Positions 1 through 4,947 of a DNA stretch of 5,595 nucleotides are shown here, one piece after another (position 1 is the first letter of the stretch; the number at the start of each line of letters is the position of its first letter). This stretch comes from Caldisericota bacterium (GTDB lineage Bacteria > Caldisericota > Caldisericia > Cryosericales > Cryosericaceae): assembly GCA_022710025.1 (NCBI GenBank), contig JAKLHS010000041.1, forward strand, positions 1 to 5,595, given 5' to 3'. The notes beneath the pieces are model-generated. The model was given only the letters and a program-made list of their open reading frames with translations. It searched no databases and was not told the DNA's origin. The position numbers were made by a program, and so were the translations under genes.

Positions 1-269
1 CGATGCGCAGAGGCAAGATCAGCATGGCAGAATTGCAGCATGCCAAAGATACAGTTCTTGGAGGTTACCTTCTCTCGCTCGAGTCGTTCTTCAGGCGTAT
101 GCATCGAAATGCTGCGGAATTGTACATGAGGGACAGCATACGTACGGTGGCGGAAGTCTCGGAACAGATTGCCGGCGTGACATTGGGCAACGCACTCGAT
201 GTTATCGACGAGGTCTTTGATACATCCCAACTTGCCGTATCTATCGTCCATGGACCAGCGAAAGCCTGA
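1..269 (+). CDS. M16-family zinc peptidase (insulinase / processing-peptidase type), C-terminal fragment
   Basis: This is the last roughly 88 residues of a gene that begins left of the window. The fragment has the pattern of the C-terminal domain of M16 peptidases: an ELQHAKD segment leading into a helix (GGYLLSLESFFRRMHRNAAE), then TVAEVSEQIAGVT (the usual 'I..VT..D/NV' element), and a closing beta strand LAVSIVHGP, which matches the 'lavvGP' ending common in this family. The zinc-binding HxxEH motif is in the N-terminal half, so activity cannot be judged here. M16 proteins degrade or process peptides, and bacterial members can be cytoplasmic or exported. The stop codon TGA (267-269) lies inside dut, a 20-bp overlap, which implies co-transcription with dut and the glycosylase gene. 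The family call rests on residue pattern only. Confidence 0.8.
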   Translation, partial: MRRGKISMAELQHAKDTVLGGYLLSLESFFRRMHRNAAELYMRDSIRTVAEVSEQIAGVTLGNALDVIDEVFDTSQLAVSIVHGPAKA

Positions 270-705
270 TCTGCGAATAGGGGTCCGCAGGCTTCGAGTG
301 GGGGCTGTTCTGCCTCTTCGCGCGACATCAGGATCGTCTGGCTACGATCTGTCGAGTGCGGAAGACACAGAAATCGTACTTGACCCGGGAAGTGTGTCGC
401 TGATACGAACGGGCATTGCGCTCGAACTGGGTTGTGGGTTTGAAGCTCAGGTACGAAGTCGTTCGGGACTGGCAGCCAGCAAGGGAGTATTTGTACTCAA
501 TTCGCCGGGGACGATAGACAGCGATTATCGAGGCGAGATCAAGGTTGTCCTAGCTAATTTCGGACCAGAGCCTCATGTCGTGAAACCCGGCGACAGAATC
601 GCGCAGATGGTATTCATGCAACTGCCGGAAGTAACTCTCGACGATGTCGGCGAGCTTTCTGTGACAGAACGCGGAGAAGGCGGCTTTGGGTCTTCAGGAA
701 CGTAG
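250..705 (+). CDS. dut: dUTP diphosphatase (dUTPase), trimeric type
   Basis: Hydrolyses dUTP to dUMP and pyrophosphate in the cytoplasm, keeping uracil out of DNA and supplying dUMP for thymidylate synthesis. The 151-residue protein is normal length for the homotrimeric family and carries all five motifs: motif I GYDLSSAED (31-39), motif II RSRSGLA (69-75), motif III around NSPGTIDSDYRGEI (84-97) with the catalytic Asp and the Tyr that sits over the deoxyribose, motif IV KPGDRIAQMVF (112-122), and the glycine-rich motif V RGEGGFGSSG (141-150). ATG 250 is chosen because the protein then starts just before the first conserved strand. An in-frame ATG at 199 would add 17 unrelated residues and deepen the overlap with the peptidase gene. 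No Shine-Dalgarno sequence precedes ATG 250, so translation probably depends on ribosomes finishing the upstream gene. Its 3' end overlaps the glycosylase gene by 20 bp. Confidence 0.96.
   Translation: MDQRKPDLRIGVRRLRVGAVLPLRATSGSSGYDLSSAEDTEIVLDPGSVSLIRTGIALELGCGFEAQVRSRSGLAASKGVFVLNSPGTIDSDYRGEIKVVLANFGPEPHVVKPGDRIAQMVFMQLPEVTLDDVGELSVTERGEGGFGSSGT
671..688 (+). promoter_or_regulatory. Ribosome binding site and TTG start of the uracil-DNA glycosylase gene
   Basis: The purine run GGAGAAGG (673-680) ends 5 nt before TTG 686 and has the right composition and distance for a Shine-Dalgarno sequence. It lies inside the dut motif V codons (Arg-Gly-Glu-Gly-Gly). There is no ATG near the expected N-terminus. 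The only other nearby option is GTG 743, which would leave only two residues before the first cluster cysteine and remove the usual N-terminal helix, so TTG is favoured. Confidence 0.7.
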
Positions 706-1270
706 CGAGCGCGAGGCGCTGCTTTCCTCCATTGCGGAGGAAGTGACGGCATGTCACAAATGCGCTCTGGCGGGTACGAGGACGAAAGCCGTCCCCGGCG
801 TCGGCTCCCCCAACGCTCGTATCTGCTTCGTGGGAGAGGGACCGGGACGGGAAGAGGATGCGACAGGAATCCCGTTTGTGGGCCAGGCAGGACGTTTGCT
901 GGACCGCCTTCTCACCAGTGAAGGACTGAGCCGTCGTGACTGTTACATCTGTAATATCGTCAAATGCCGTCCTCCTAACAACAGGGTCCCGGAAGCATCC
1001 GAGGTGGCGGCCTGCTCAGTCTATCTGTACGCGCAGCTCGCCGTCGTTCAACCCTGCGTCATCTGTTTGCTCGGCAATACGGCGTTGCGTTTCTTTTTCG
1101 GCGACCGATATGCAATAGGGCAGGTTCGCGGCACCATGCTGGTGAAAGACAGCCAGCGATTTATGCCGATGTACCATCCTGCGGCAGCCCTACGAAACCC
1201 CGACTATGTGCGCGTAATTCAGAATGACATGCGAAAGCTCGCGGAGTTTGTTCGGCAGAATTGTCCGTGA
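686..1270 (+). CDS. Family 4 (thermostable-type, iron-sulfur) uracil-DNA glycosylase
   Basis: Removes uracil from DNA, produced by cytosine deamination or dUMP incorporation, to start base excision repair. The 194-residue protein has the family 4 signature: N-terminal CHKC (Cys23, Cys26) plus Cys94 in KCRPP and Cys110, four cysteines spaced as the [4Fe-4S] ligands of this family; motif A GEGPGREED (50-58); a GIPFVGQAGRLLD segment (61-73) in the uracil-pocket region; NIVKCRPPNNR (90-100); and motif B HPAAALRNP (164-172) with the conserved His. Some related proteins are annotated as phage SPO1 DNA polymerase-related, but the motif A acidic residues and full length support a true glycosylase. 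It follows dut with a 20-bp overlap and starts at TTG, so expression is probably coupled to dut. It ends 15 bp from the convergent marR-like gene. Confidence 0.93.
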   Translation: MGLQERSEREALLSSIAEEVTACHKCALAGTRTKAVPGVGSPNARICFVGEGPGREEDATGIPFVGQAGRLLDRLLTSEGLSRRDCYICNIVKCRPPNNRVPEASEVAACSVYLYAQLAVVQPCVICLLGNTALRFFFGDRYAIGQVRGTMLVKDSQRFMPMYHPAAALRNPDYVRVIQNDMRKLAEFVRQNCP

Positions 1271-1285
1271 AACCGGAACAGACTT

Positions 1286-1771
1286 TTACGATTTTCCGTT
1301 GCCGCTAGAGGGCTGGCTCACTCGTTCATCATTGGTCAGACTCACGAATTGCGTGAGAACAGTGACCAGATATCTCGCAGACGCAGTATCCATCTTTGTT
1401 GTTATATCGCGGACGCTTTCGACGCGTTGCCGTATCACCGTACGGATAATATCCGCCCCCTGTTTCGTGCACGAGAGCACAATCTGTCGCTTGTCTATCC
1501 GGTTCTGCCTTTTTGTGATGTAAGACAGCTCCACCAGTCGATCGATCATTTCGGAAACCGTAGATGGAGCTAGCCCCGTACAATGTGTCAGATCCCTGAC
1601 ATTGGCGGCTTCACCGAAATAAACCAGCTGGAGTACCTGGAATTGCGGGAGAGTTATGCGGACGCGCGCGAGAGCGTCGCGCCCCTTCTTCTTGATCCAG
1701 TACGAGATTGAGCGAAGCAATGACTCGAGTTCGACAGCAGTCTCTTTCATGTCTCGCTTCTCTGCTGCCAT
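1286..1771 (-). CDS. MarR-family winged-helix transcriptional regulator
   Basis: A 161-residue protein, typical MarR length. A dimerisation helix comes first (about 9-36), then RVRITLPQFQVLQLVYFGEA (36-55), a helix-turn-helix (about 57-82; ANVRDLTHCTGLAPSTVSEMIDRLVEL), then the wing with the family's Asp-x-Arg signature (RIDKRQIVLSCTKQG, 91-105), and C-terminal dimer helices. MarR proteins bind palindromic DNA as dimers and usually release it on binding a phenolic or other small ligand, or on oxidation. Cys64 and Cys101 flank the DNA-binding region, but no known redox-sensing arrangement can be claimed. ATG 1771 lies 1 nt after the ndk stop, so reinitiation is likely. ATG 1750 (154 residues), preceded by a weak AGAGAAG, is the alternative start. 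The target is unknown; its own operon is the simplest guess. Confidence 0.88.
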   Translation of the reverse strand: MAAEKRDMKETAVELESLLRSISYWIKKKGRDALARVRITLPQFQVLQLVYFGEAANVRDLTHCTGLAPSTVSEMIDRLVELSYITKRQNRIDKRQIVLSCTKQGADIIRTVIRQRVESVRDITTKMDTASARYLVTVLTQFVSLTNDERVSQPSSGNGKS

Positions 1772-1772
1772 A

Positions 1773-2219
1773 TCATCGTTGCTGTGGAAAGCGCTCCACG
1801 GAGACATCATGCGCAGTGCCGAAAATAAGATCGAGCTCGCGTTCGGCATCGGCTGGAGAAGCGGATGCATGAACGACATTTTCGGTCAACCCGATCGAGA
1901 AGTCGGCACGGATTGACCCGGGCAGCCTGTCCTCCGGGCGGGTGGCCCCGATAGTAGCACGTATGAGGCTGACTGCATTGGGGGCTGTAATCTCCAGCGC
2001 AACGACGGGACCGGACGTCATGAATGTGATGAGTTCTGCGAAATAATCTCGGCCGGCATGCTCTGCATAGAACGTGGTTGCCATAGATTTATCCATGCGC
2101 AACATCCTCATGCCGGAGATCGAGAGCCCCTTCTGCTCAATGCGGGAGACAATTTGCCCGACAAGGCAACGCTTGACGCCATCTGGTTTGATCATCAGTA
2201 ATGTTCGCTCACTCTTCAT
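1773..2219 (-). CDS. ndk: Nucleoside diphosphate kinase
   Basis: Transfers the gamma-phosphate of ATP to NDPs and dNDPs through a phosphohistidine intermediate, balancing NTP and dNTP pools in the cytoplasm. The 148-residue protein is close to the usual 135-150. Visible signatures are the N-terminal strand with MIKPDGVKR (9-17), MTSGPVVALEI (67-77), ATRPEDRLPGSIRADF (92-107, including the conserved Arg residues), and the active-site loop NVVHASAS (114-121) with nucleophile His117 followed by AERE (125-128). The active-site loop differs from the common HGSDS (Ala118, Ala120), but the catalytic His, Ser119 and Glu128 are kept, so the enzyme is expected to be active. The start is secure: GGAGG lies 7 nt upstream. 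It is the first gene of a two-gene unit with the MarR-type regulator. Making dNTPs links it functionally to dut nearby, although that gene is in a separate, converging operon. Confidence 0.96.
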   Translation of the reverse strand: MKSERTLLMIKPDGVKRCLVGQIVSRIEQKGLSISGMRMLRMDKSMATTFYAEHAGRDYFAELITFMTSGPVVALEITAPNAVSLIRATIGATRPEDRLPGSIRADFSIGLTENVVHASASPADAERELDLIFGTAHDVSVERFPQQR

Positions 2220-2226
2220 TCATTTG

Positions 2227-2231
2227 CCTCC
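2227..2231 (-). promoter_or_regulatory. ndk ribosome binding site
   Basis: On the minus strand this reads GGAGG, 7 nt before ATG 2219, the strongest Shine-Dalgarno match in the window. Four of its five bases also form one arm of the leader hairpin at 2228-2258. Confidence 0.85.
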
Positions 2232-2258
2232 GTGCGTAGTGCGTGCGCTGGGACGGAG
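2228..2258 (-). promoter_or_regulatory. Possible leader hairpin masking the ndk ribosome binding site
   Basis: In the ndk leader, CTCCGT (2258-2253) is perfectly complementary to ACGGAG (2233-2228), separated by 19 nt. An inner GCG/CGC pairing (2248-2246 with 2236-2234) can stack inside with a 4-nt bulge. The downstream arm includes GGAG of the ribosome binding site, so this fold would hide it. The pairing is seen directly; a regulatory role is inferred. Confidence 0.35.
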
Positions 2259-2283
2259 TCTTTTCTCTCGCGCATGTAATGAA

Positions 2284-2311
2284 AGTGTAATCGCATCCTG
2301 CCGCCATTCAA
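2284..2311 (-). promoter_or_regulatory. Predicted sigma70-like promoter of ndk-marR
   Basis: On the minus strand, TTGAAT (2311-2306) is followed after 16 bp by TACACT (2289-2284). Transcription would begin near 2277 and give a leader of about 58 nt before ndk. The same TACACT box and 16-bp spacing recur in front of rubredoxin. Matches to the consensus are moderate, so this is a prediction. Confidence 0.45.
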
Positions 2312-2335
2312 CGAAACAAGCAGCCGGCATTCAGC

Positions 2336-2363
2336 TTGCTAACGCACAATGCCCCTGTATCAT
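2336..2363 (+). promoter_or_regulatory. Predicted promoter of the PLD-family lipoprotein gene
   Basis: TTGCTA (2336-2341), a 16-bp spacer, then TATCAT (2358-2363). The expected transcription start falls at or within a base or two of ATG 2370, which would make the mRNA nearly or fully leaderless. No ribosome binding site is visible before either possible ATG, which agrees with this. It shares the divergent intergenic region with the ndk promoter. Confidence 0.4.
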
Positions 2364-2369
2364 TGCACC

Positions 2370-3383
2370 ATGAACAAGCGCAATGGCATTCGGTTCGGCG
2401 TGCTTATAACCGCCATATTTCTGGTGGCCTGTACCCTCGCTTGCGTTGGCTTGCACGATGTTTTACATACAACGTTTCTGCCGCCTGTCATCGATCCTCT
2501 GGGCTCCGATGTTCAATGCGTGGTAACGCCTGAGGATCGTGCACGCGAGCTCCTGGTACGTGACATAACGGATGCGCAAGTGTCGGTTTTTGTTGAATGC
2601 TATCTTATCTCCGATCCTGAAGTTATCGAAGCTCTCTGTGTCGCTCGTGGGCATGGATGCGACGTACGCGTCCTGATGGAAGAGTCGCCATACGGAGGTT
2701 TTTCGATCAACGCTTCCGTGCGCGGGAAGATGCGGGCTGCCGGCATTGAGGCAGACTGGGGTAATCCCGTGTACTCGTTCACGCATGCGAAATTCGCCGT
2801 CATTGACGCCTCCATCGTCTGGTTGATGACGGCGAACCTGACGAAAGCGGCTTTTGACAACAACCGGGATGTCTTCGTGAGAAGCAAGGGCGCACACCTT
2901 GCAGAAACCCTGCGTCGCGTCTTCGAGGCGGACAGTCAGCGTGTTCCATGCCGTCAAGAGGGGTTGGTGCTCAGCCCGGGAAGCGCACGGGCGCAGATTG
3001 GCTGCCTGCTGGCATCTGCTCGTACTAGCGTAGATATGGTGACCGAAGTTCTCGATGACAACGAACTGGAAGCGATGCTGACGGGCATCTCGTCCAAGAG
3101 AGTACGCGTTCGAGTCTTGGTCGCCGACCCGGAGAGTATTCCCGTCAATGAGGTTTCCAGAGGGCGGCTCTGTGAAACAGGAGTATCAGTCAGATACGTC
3201 GCATCGCCGTATCTGCACGCGAAATATATCATCGTCGATGGCAGCTTGGCCTATGTCGGATCTCACAACATGAGCACAGGTTCGCTCGACGAGAACAGGG
3301 AAGCAGGCATCATCACACGTAACAGGACGGTCCTCGTTTCACTGGAGACATCCTTCTCGTCTGACTGGCTGTCCGGTGACTGA
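2370..3383 (+). CDS. Phospholipase D superfamily lipoprotein with two HKD motifs
   Basis: A 337-residue protein. The N-terminus is a lipoprotein signal: basic residues (Lys3, Arg4, Arg8), a hydrophobic stretch (about 9-20) and lipobox LVAC with Cys21 as the predicted lipidated residue; Thr follows it. Two PLD domains come next, each with an intact HxKxxxxD catalytic motif: HAKFAVID (His139, Lys141, Asp146) followed by TANLT, and HAKYIIVD (His283, Lys285, Asp290) followed by GSHNMS. These sites act together through a phosphohistidine intermediate on phosphodiesters. Substrates in the family include phospholipids (phospholipase, cardiolipin synthase) and nucleic acids, and the sequence does not decide between them. 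It lacks the two N-terminal membrane helices of classical cardiolipin synthases and is shorter. The signal places it outside the cytoplasmic membrane. ATG 2370 is chosen because it starts the signal peptide directly; ATG 2349 would add seven residues. It is apparently a single-gene unit, convergent with the oxidoreductase. Confidence 0.85.
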   Translation: MNKRNGIRFGVLITAIFLVACTLACVGLHDVLHTTFLPPVIDPLGSDVQCVVTPEDRARELLVRDITDAQVSVFVECYLISDPEVIEALCVARGHGCDVRVLMEESPYGGFSINASVRGKMRAAGIEADWGNPVYSFTHAKFAVIDASIVWLMTANLTKAAFDNNRDVFVRSKGAHLAETLRRVFEADSQRVPCRQEGLVLSPGSARAQIGCLLASARTSVDMVTEVLDDNELEAMLTGISSKRVRVRVLVADPESIPVNEVSRGRLCETGVSVRYVASPYLHAKYIIVDGSLAYVGSHNMSTGSLDENREAGIITRNRTVLVSLETSFSSDWLSGD

Positions 3384-3402
3384 TGTCACATGCGTGGAGT
3401 GC

Positions 3403-4614
3403 TCACATACCAGCGAAATCCCAGTCGATATGCGCCAGCTTGTTTTTGAACAACGACAGATCGGCATGTGTTCTGAGGGCTTGCTGAAGCAGTCGTGCTC
3501 CGACGGTTGTGCCATACAGAATGAGTCCGGTAATGATACCCCCCTCGAGAACTACCTTCCGGTAGCTTTCATGGTCGTGCGCTACGATCTCGTCGACGTT
3601 AAGGCCGACGCCCGGATTGATATTTCCCATGCTCAGCACCTCAAGCCCGACGACTTTGAGTGAGTTGGACATGATGCTGCCTGCATACTGCGCACTACCC
3701 GGCTGCACCATGTTCTGAGCTGCTATCCTTGCTTGCTCGAGACACGGAGGGATGATGCCGTAGACGCGACCGCGATGTTCTGCGATATCTCCTGCTGCAT
3801 AAATGTCAGGAGCCGAAGTCTGCATGGTATCGTCGACCTGCACGCCCTTCCCCACGGCCAGTCCTGCGTCACGCGCAATGGCAATATTGGGACGCACCCC
3901 CGTGGAAAACAACACGAACTCCCCACGAACGGATTGACCGTTTTTGAGCAGGATGCCGGTGGCGCCCCGATCTCCCGTAAGTACCTCTTGGGATTCTGCG
4001 TTAAGCAGGGTGGTTATGCCAAAGCTTTGCAGACGCTCATCGAGCATTGCAGCGGAAAAATCGTCGAGCTGATGAGAGAGCAAGTGTGGAGCATACTCTA
4101 TCACACTCGCCGTCATCCCCCTCTCGGTGATTGCTCGTGCTGCCTCGAGGCCCAGCACCCCACCCCCGACAATGACAGCGTTGGCACCCGGAGTGATCCA
4201 GGCCAGCAGCTTGTCGGCATCTGCAAGCGTTCTCAGCGCGAGCACACGGGATTGGGTGACACCTGGTAACGGTGGAATGAATGGCGATGCCCCGGTGGAA
4301 AGAAGCAGCCTGTCATACTTCAGGTCCGGTCCATGCTTCAAAATGCACCGATGTTCCCTGACGTCGATAGCGGTGACGGTTTGCCCGCTCAGGAATACAA
4401 AACCGTTCTGCGCATACCATTGAGTATCATGCATCGGAAGCAGATTCTTGGTCTTGCGGCCAGCGATGTAGTCGATGAGATCAGGGCGAGAGTAATAGGG
4501 GACAGGCTCGGTATCGACGATGGTAATAGTTGACAAGGGCTCCAATCTTCGCAGCTGTTGGGCGGCCGTTATCCCCGCCGCCCAACCACCAACAATGACG
4601 TAGTTCATTGGCAT
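3403..4614 (-). CDS. FAD-dependent NAD(P)H oxidoreductase, probable rubredoxin reductase
   Basis: A two-dinucleotide-fold flavoprotein of about 403 residues. The N-terminal FAD fold begins NYVIVGGWAAGITAA, and LLLSTGASPFIPPLPGV is the typical link to the NAD fold. The NAD(P)H fold starts at AVIVGGGVLGLEAA, ending in an acidic Glu (VIEYAPHLL) that favours NADH. The second FAD-contact motif is DIYAAGDIAEH, and a C-terminal dimer domain follows. Length and layout fit NADH:rubredoxin oxidoreductase and related nitrite-reductase-like reductases. The gene follows rubredoxin closely, which supports that partner: electrons would pass from NAD(P)H via FAD to rubredoxin. The first glycine motif has Trp where GxGxxG has its second Gly; this family often varies there. 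Starts are uncertain: ATG 4614, ATG 4608 (MNYVIVGG), or TTG 4626, which would overlap the rubredoxin stop as TTGA. No clear ribosome binding site is seen, so coupling is likely. Confidence 0.87.
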   Translation of the reverse strand: MPMNYVIVGGWAAGITAAQQLRRLEPLSTITIVDTEPVPYYSRPDLIDYIAGRKTKNLLPMHDTQWYAQNGFVFLSGQTVTAIDVREHRCILKHGPDLKYDRLLLSTGASPFIPPLPGVTQSRVLALRTLADADKLLAWITPGANAVIVGGGVLGLEAARAITERGMTASVIEYAPHLLSHQLDDFSAAMLDERLQSFGITTLLNAESQEVLTGDRGATGILLKNGQSVRGEFVLFSTGVRPNIAIARDAGLAVGKGVQVDDTMQTSAPDIYAAGDIAEHRGRVYGIIPPCLEQARIAAQNMVQPGSAQYAGSIMSNSLKVVGLEVLSMGNINPGVGLNVDEIVAHDHESYRKVVLEGGIITGLILYGTTVGARLLQQALRTHADLSLFKNKLAHIDWDFAGM

Positions 4615-4622
4615 AGAAACGA

Positions 4623-4781
4623 TCAAGCTTTTTCGAACAGATCCTTGCCCGCTCCGCAGTCGGGGCAGACCCAGTCGGACGGGAGATCCTCGAACTTGAT
4701 CCCCGGTTCGATACCTTGGGTGCTGTCGCCGACGGCTGGATCATAGACATAGCCGCATACTGTGCAGATCCACTTCTCCAT
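4623..4781 (-). CDS. Rubredoxin
   Basis: A 52-residue cytoplasmic one-electron carrier with a single iron held by four cysteines. Both knuckles are intact: CTVCGY (Cys6, Cys9) and CPDCGA (Cys39, Cys42). The family's aromatic and loop residues are also present: W4, Y11, YDPAVGD (13-19), [12 protein letters not shown] (23-34) and W37. Size and motifs match classical 52-54 residue rubredoxins. ATG 4781 is well supported by GGGAGG (4793-4788) 6 nt upstream; an upstream in-frame extension to 4928 lacks family similarity and runs through the promoter. The oxidoreductase starts within a few nucleotides of this stop, so the two form one operon. Rubredoxin usually delivers electrons to oxygen- or peroxide-reducing proteins (rubredoxin:oxygen oxidoreductase, rubrerythrin, superoxide reductase); none is in this window. 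Confidence 0.97.
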   Translation of the reverse strand: MEKWICTVCGYVYDPAVGDSTQGIEPGIKFEDLPSDWVCPDCGAGKDLFEKA

Positions 4782-4787
4782 GCTGTT

Positions 4788-4793
4788 CCTCCC
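4788..4793 (-). promoter_or_regulatory. Rubredoxin ribosome binding site
   Basis: On the minus strand this is GGGAGG, 6 nt before ATG 4781. It fixes the rubredoxin start and argues against the longer reading frame that runs upstream to 4928. Confidence 0.8.
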
Positions 4794-4834
4794 TGTCATG
4801 CGGATTGACTTGCCCGAGATGCTTTCATATCGCG

Positions 4835-4862
4835 AGTGTACAAGGGCATACGTACTTTGCAA
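4835..4862 (-). promoter_or_regulatory. Predicted sigma70-like promoter of rubredoxin-oxidoreductase operon
   Basis: On the minus strand, TTGCAA (4862-4857), a 16-bp spacer, then TACACT (4840-4835), predicting a start near 4828 and a leader of about 47 nt. It lies directly downstream of the terminator-like hairpin after the histidine phosphatase gene, so the two units are probably transcribed separately. The -10 hexamer and spacing equal those before ndk. Confidence 0.45.
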
Positions 4863-4878
4863 GCAGTCAGGCATCACA

Positions 4879-4914
4879 GGAAGAAGAACGCGGTCTCGTA
4901 GTGCAGAGACTGCG
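4879..4914 (-). terminator. Probable intrinsic terminator after the histidine phosphatase gene
   Basis: In the minus-strand transcript, CGCAGTCTC (4914-4906) can pair with GAGACCGCG (4897-4889) around an 8-nt loop: eight pairs and one A/C mismatch. A pyrimidine tract TTCTTCTTCC follows at once. It begins 33 nt past the stop codon at 4948. The tract is not a pure T-run, so strength is uncertain. Confidence 0.55.
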
Positions 4915-4947
4915 CGATACGCCAACATTGATCAAGTCACGAGATAT

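Noticed and set aside
1271..1298. Terminator between the glycosylase and MarR genes (CGGAA 1274-1278 / TTCCG 1294-1298)
   Set aside because: Only 5 bp of pairing with a 15-nt loop and no clear T-run; too weak to call.
1859..1875. HASAS in the NDK active-site loop instead of HGSDS, as a sign of an inactive kinase
   Set aside because: The nucleophile His117, Ser119 and Glu128 are kept, and from memory other active NDKs (for example from Thermus) also have Ala at the Asp position.
1772..1879. N-terminal extension of the MarR-type protein (36 extra residues, start at 1879)
   Set aside because: The extension runs inside ndk in another frame, has no ribosome binding site and is not MarR-like; ATG 1771 or 1750 gives a normal family length.
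2228..2268. The ndk leader inverted repeat read on the plus strand as a terminator (followed by TCTTTTCTC)
   Set aside because: No plus-strand gene ends upstream, so there is nothing obvious to terminate; the loop is 19 nt.
2463..2957. 164-codon minus-strand open frame opposite the PLD gene
   Set aside because: It is antisense to the HKD-containing gene, whose conserved motifs explain the sequence.
3376..3389. Hairpin GTGAC-TGAT-GTCAC at the PLD stop codon as a terminator
   Set aside because: The stem is perfect but only 5 bp, with no T-tract on either strand; it may be chance, although it sits between convergent genes.
3733..4269. 178-codon plus-strand open frame opposite the oxidoreductase
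   Set aside because: It is antisense to a well-conserved enzyme, resembles no known family and has no ribosome binding site.
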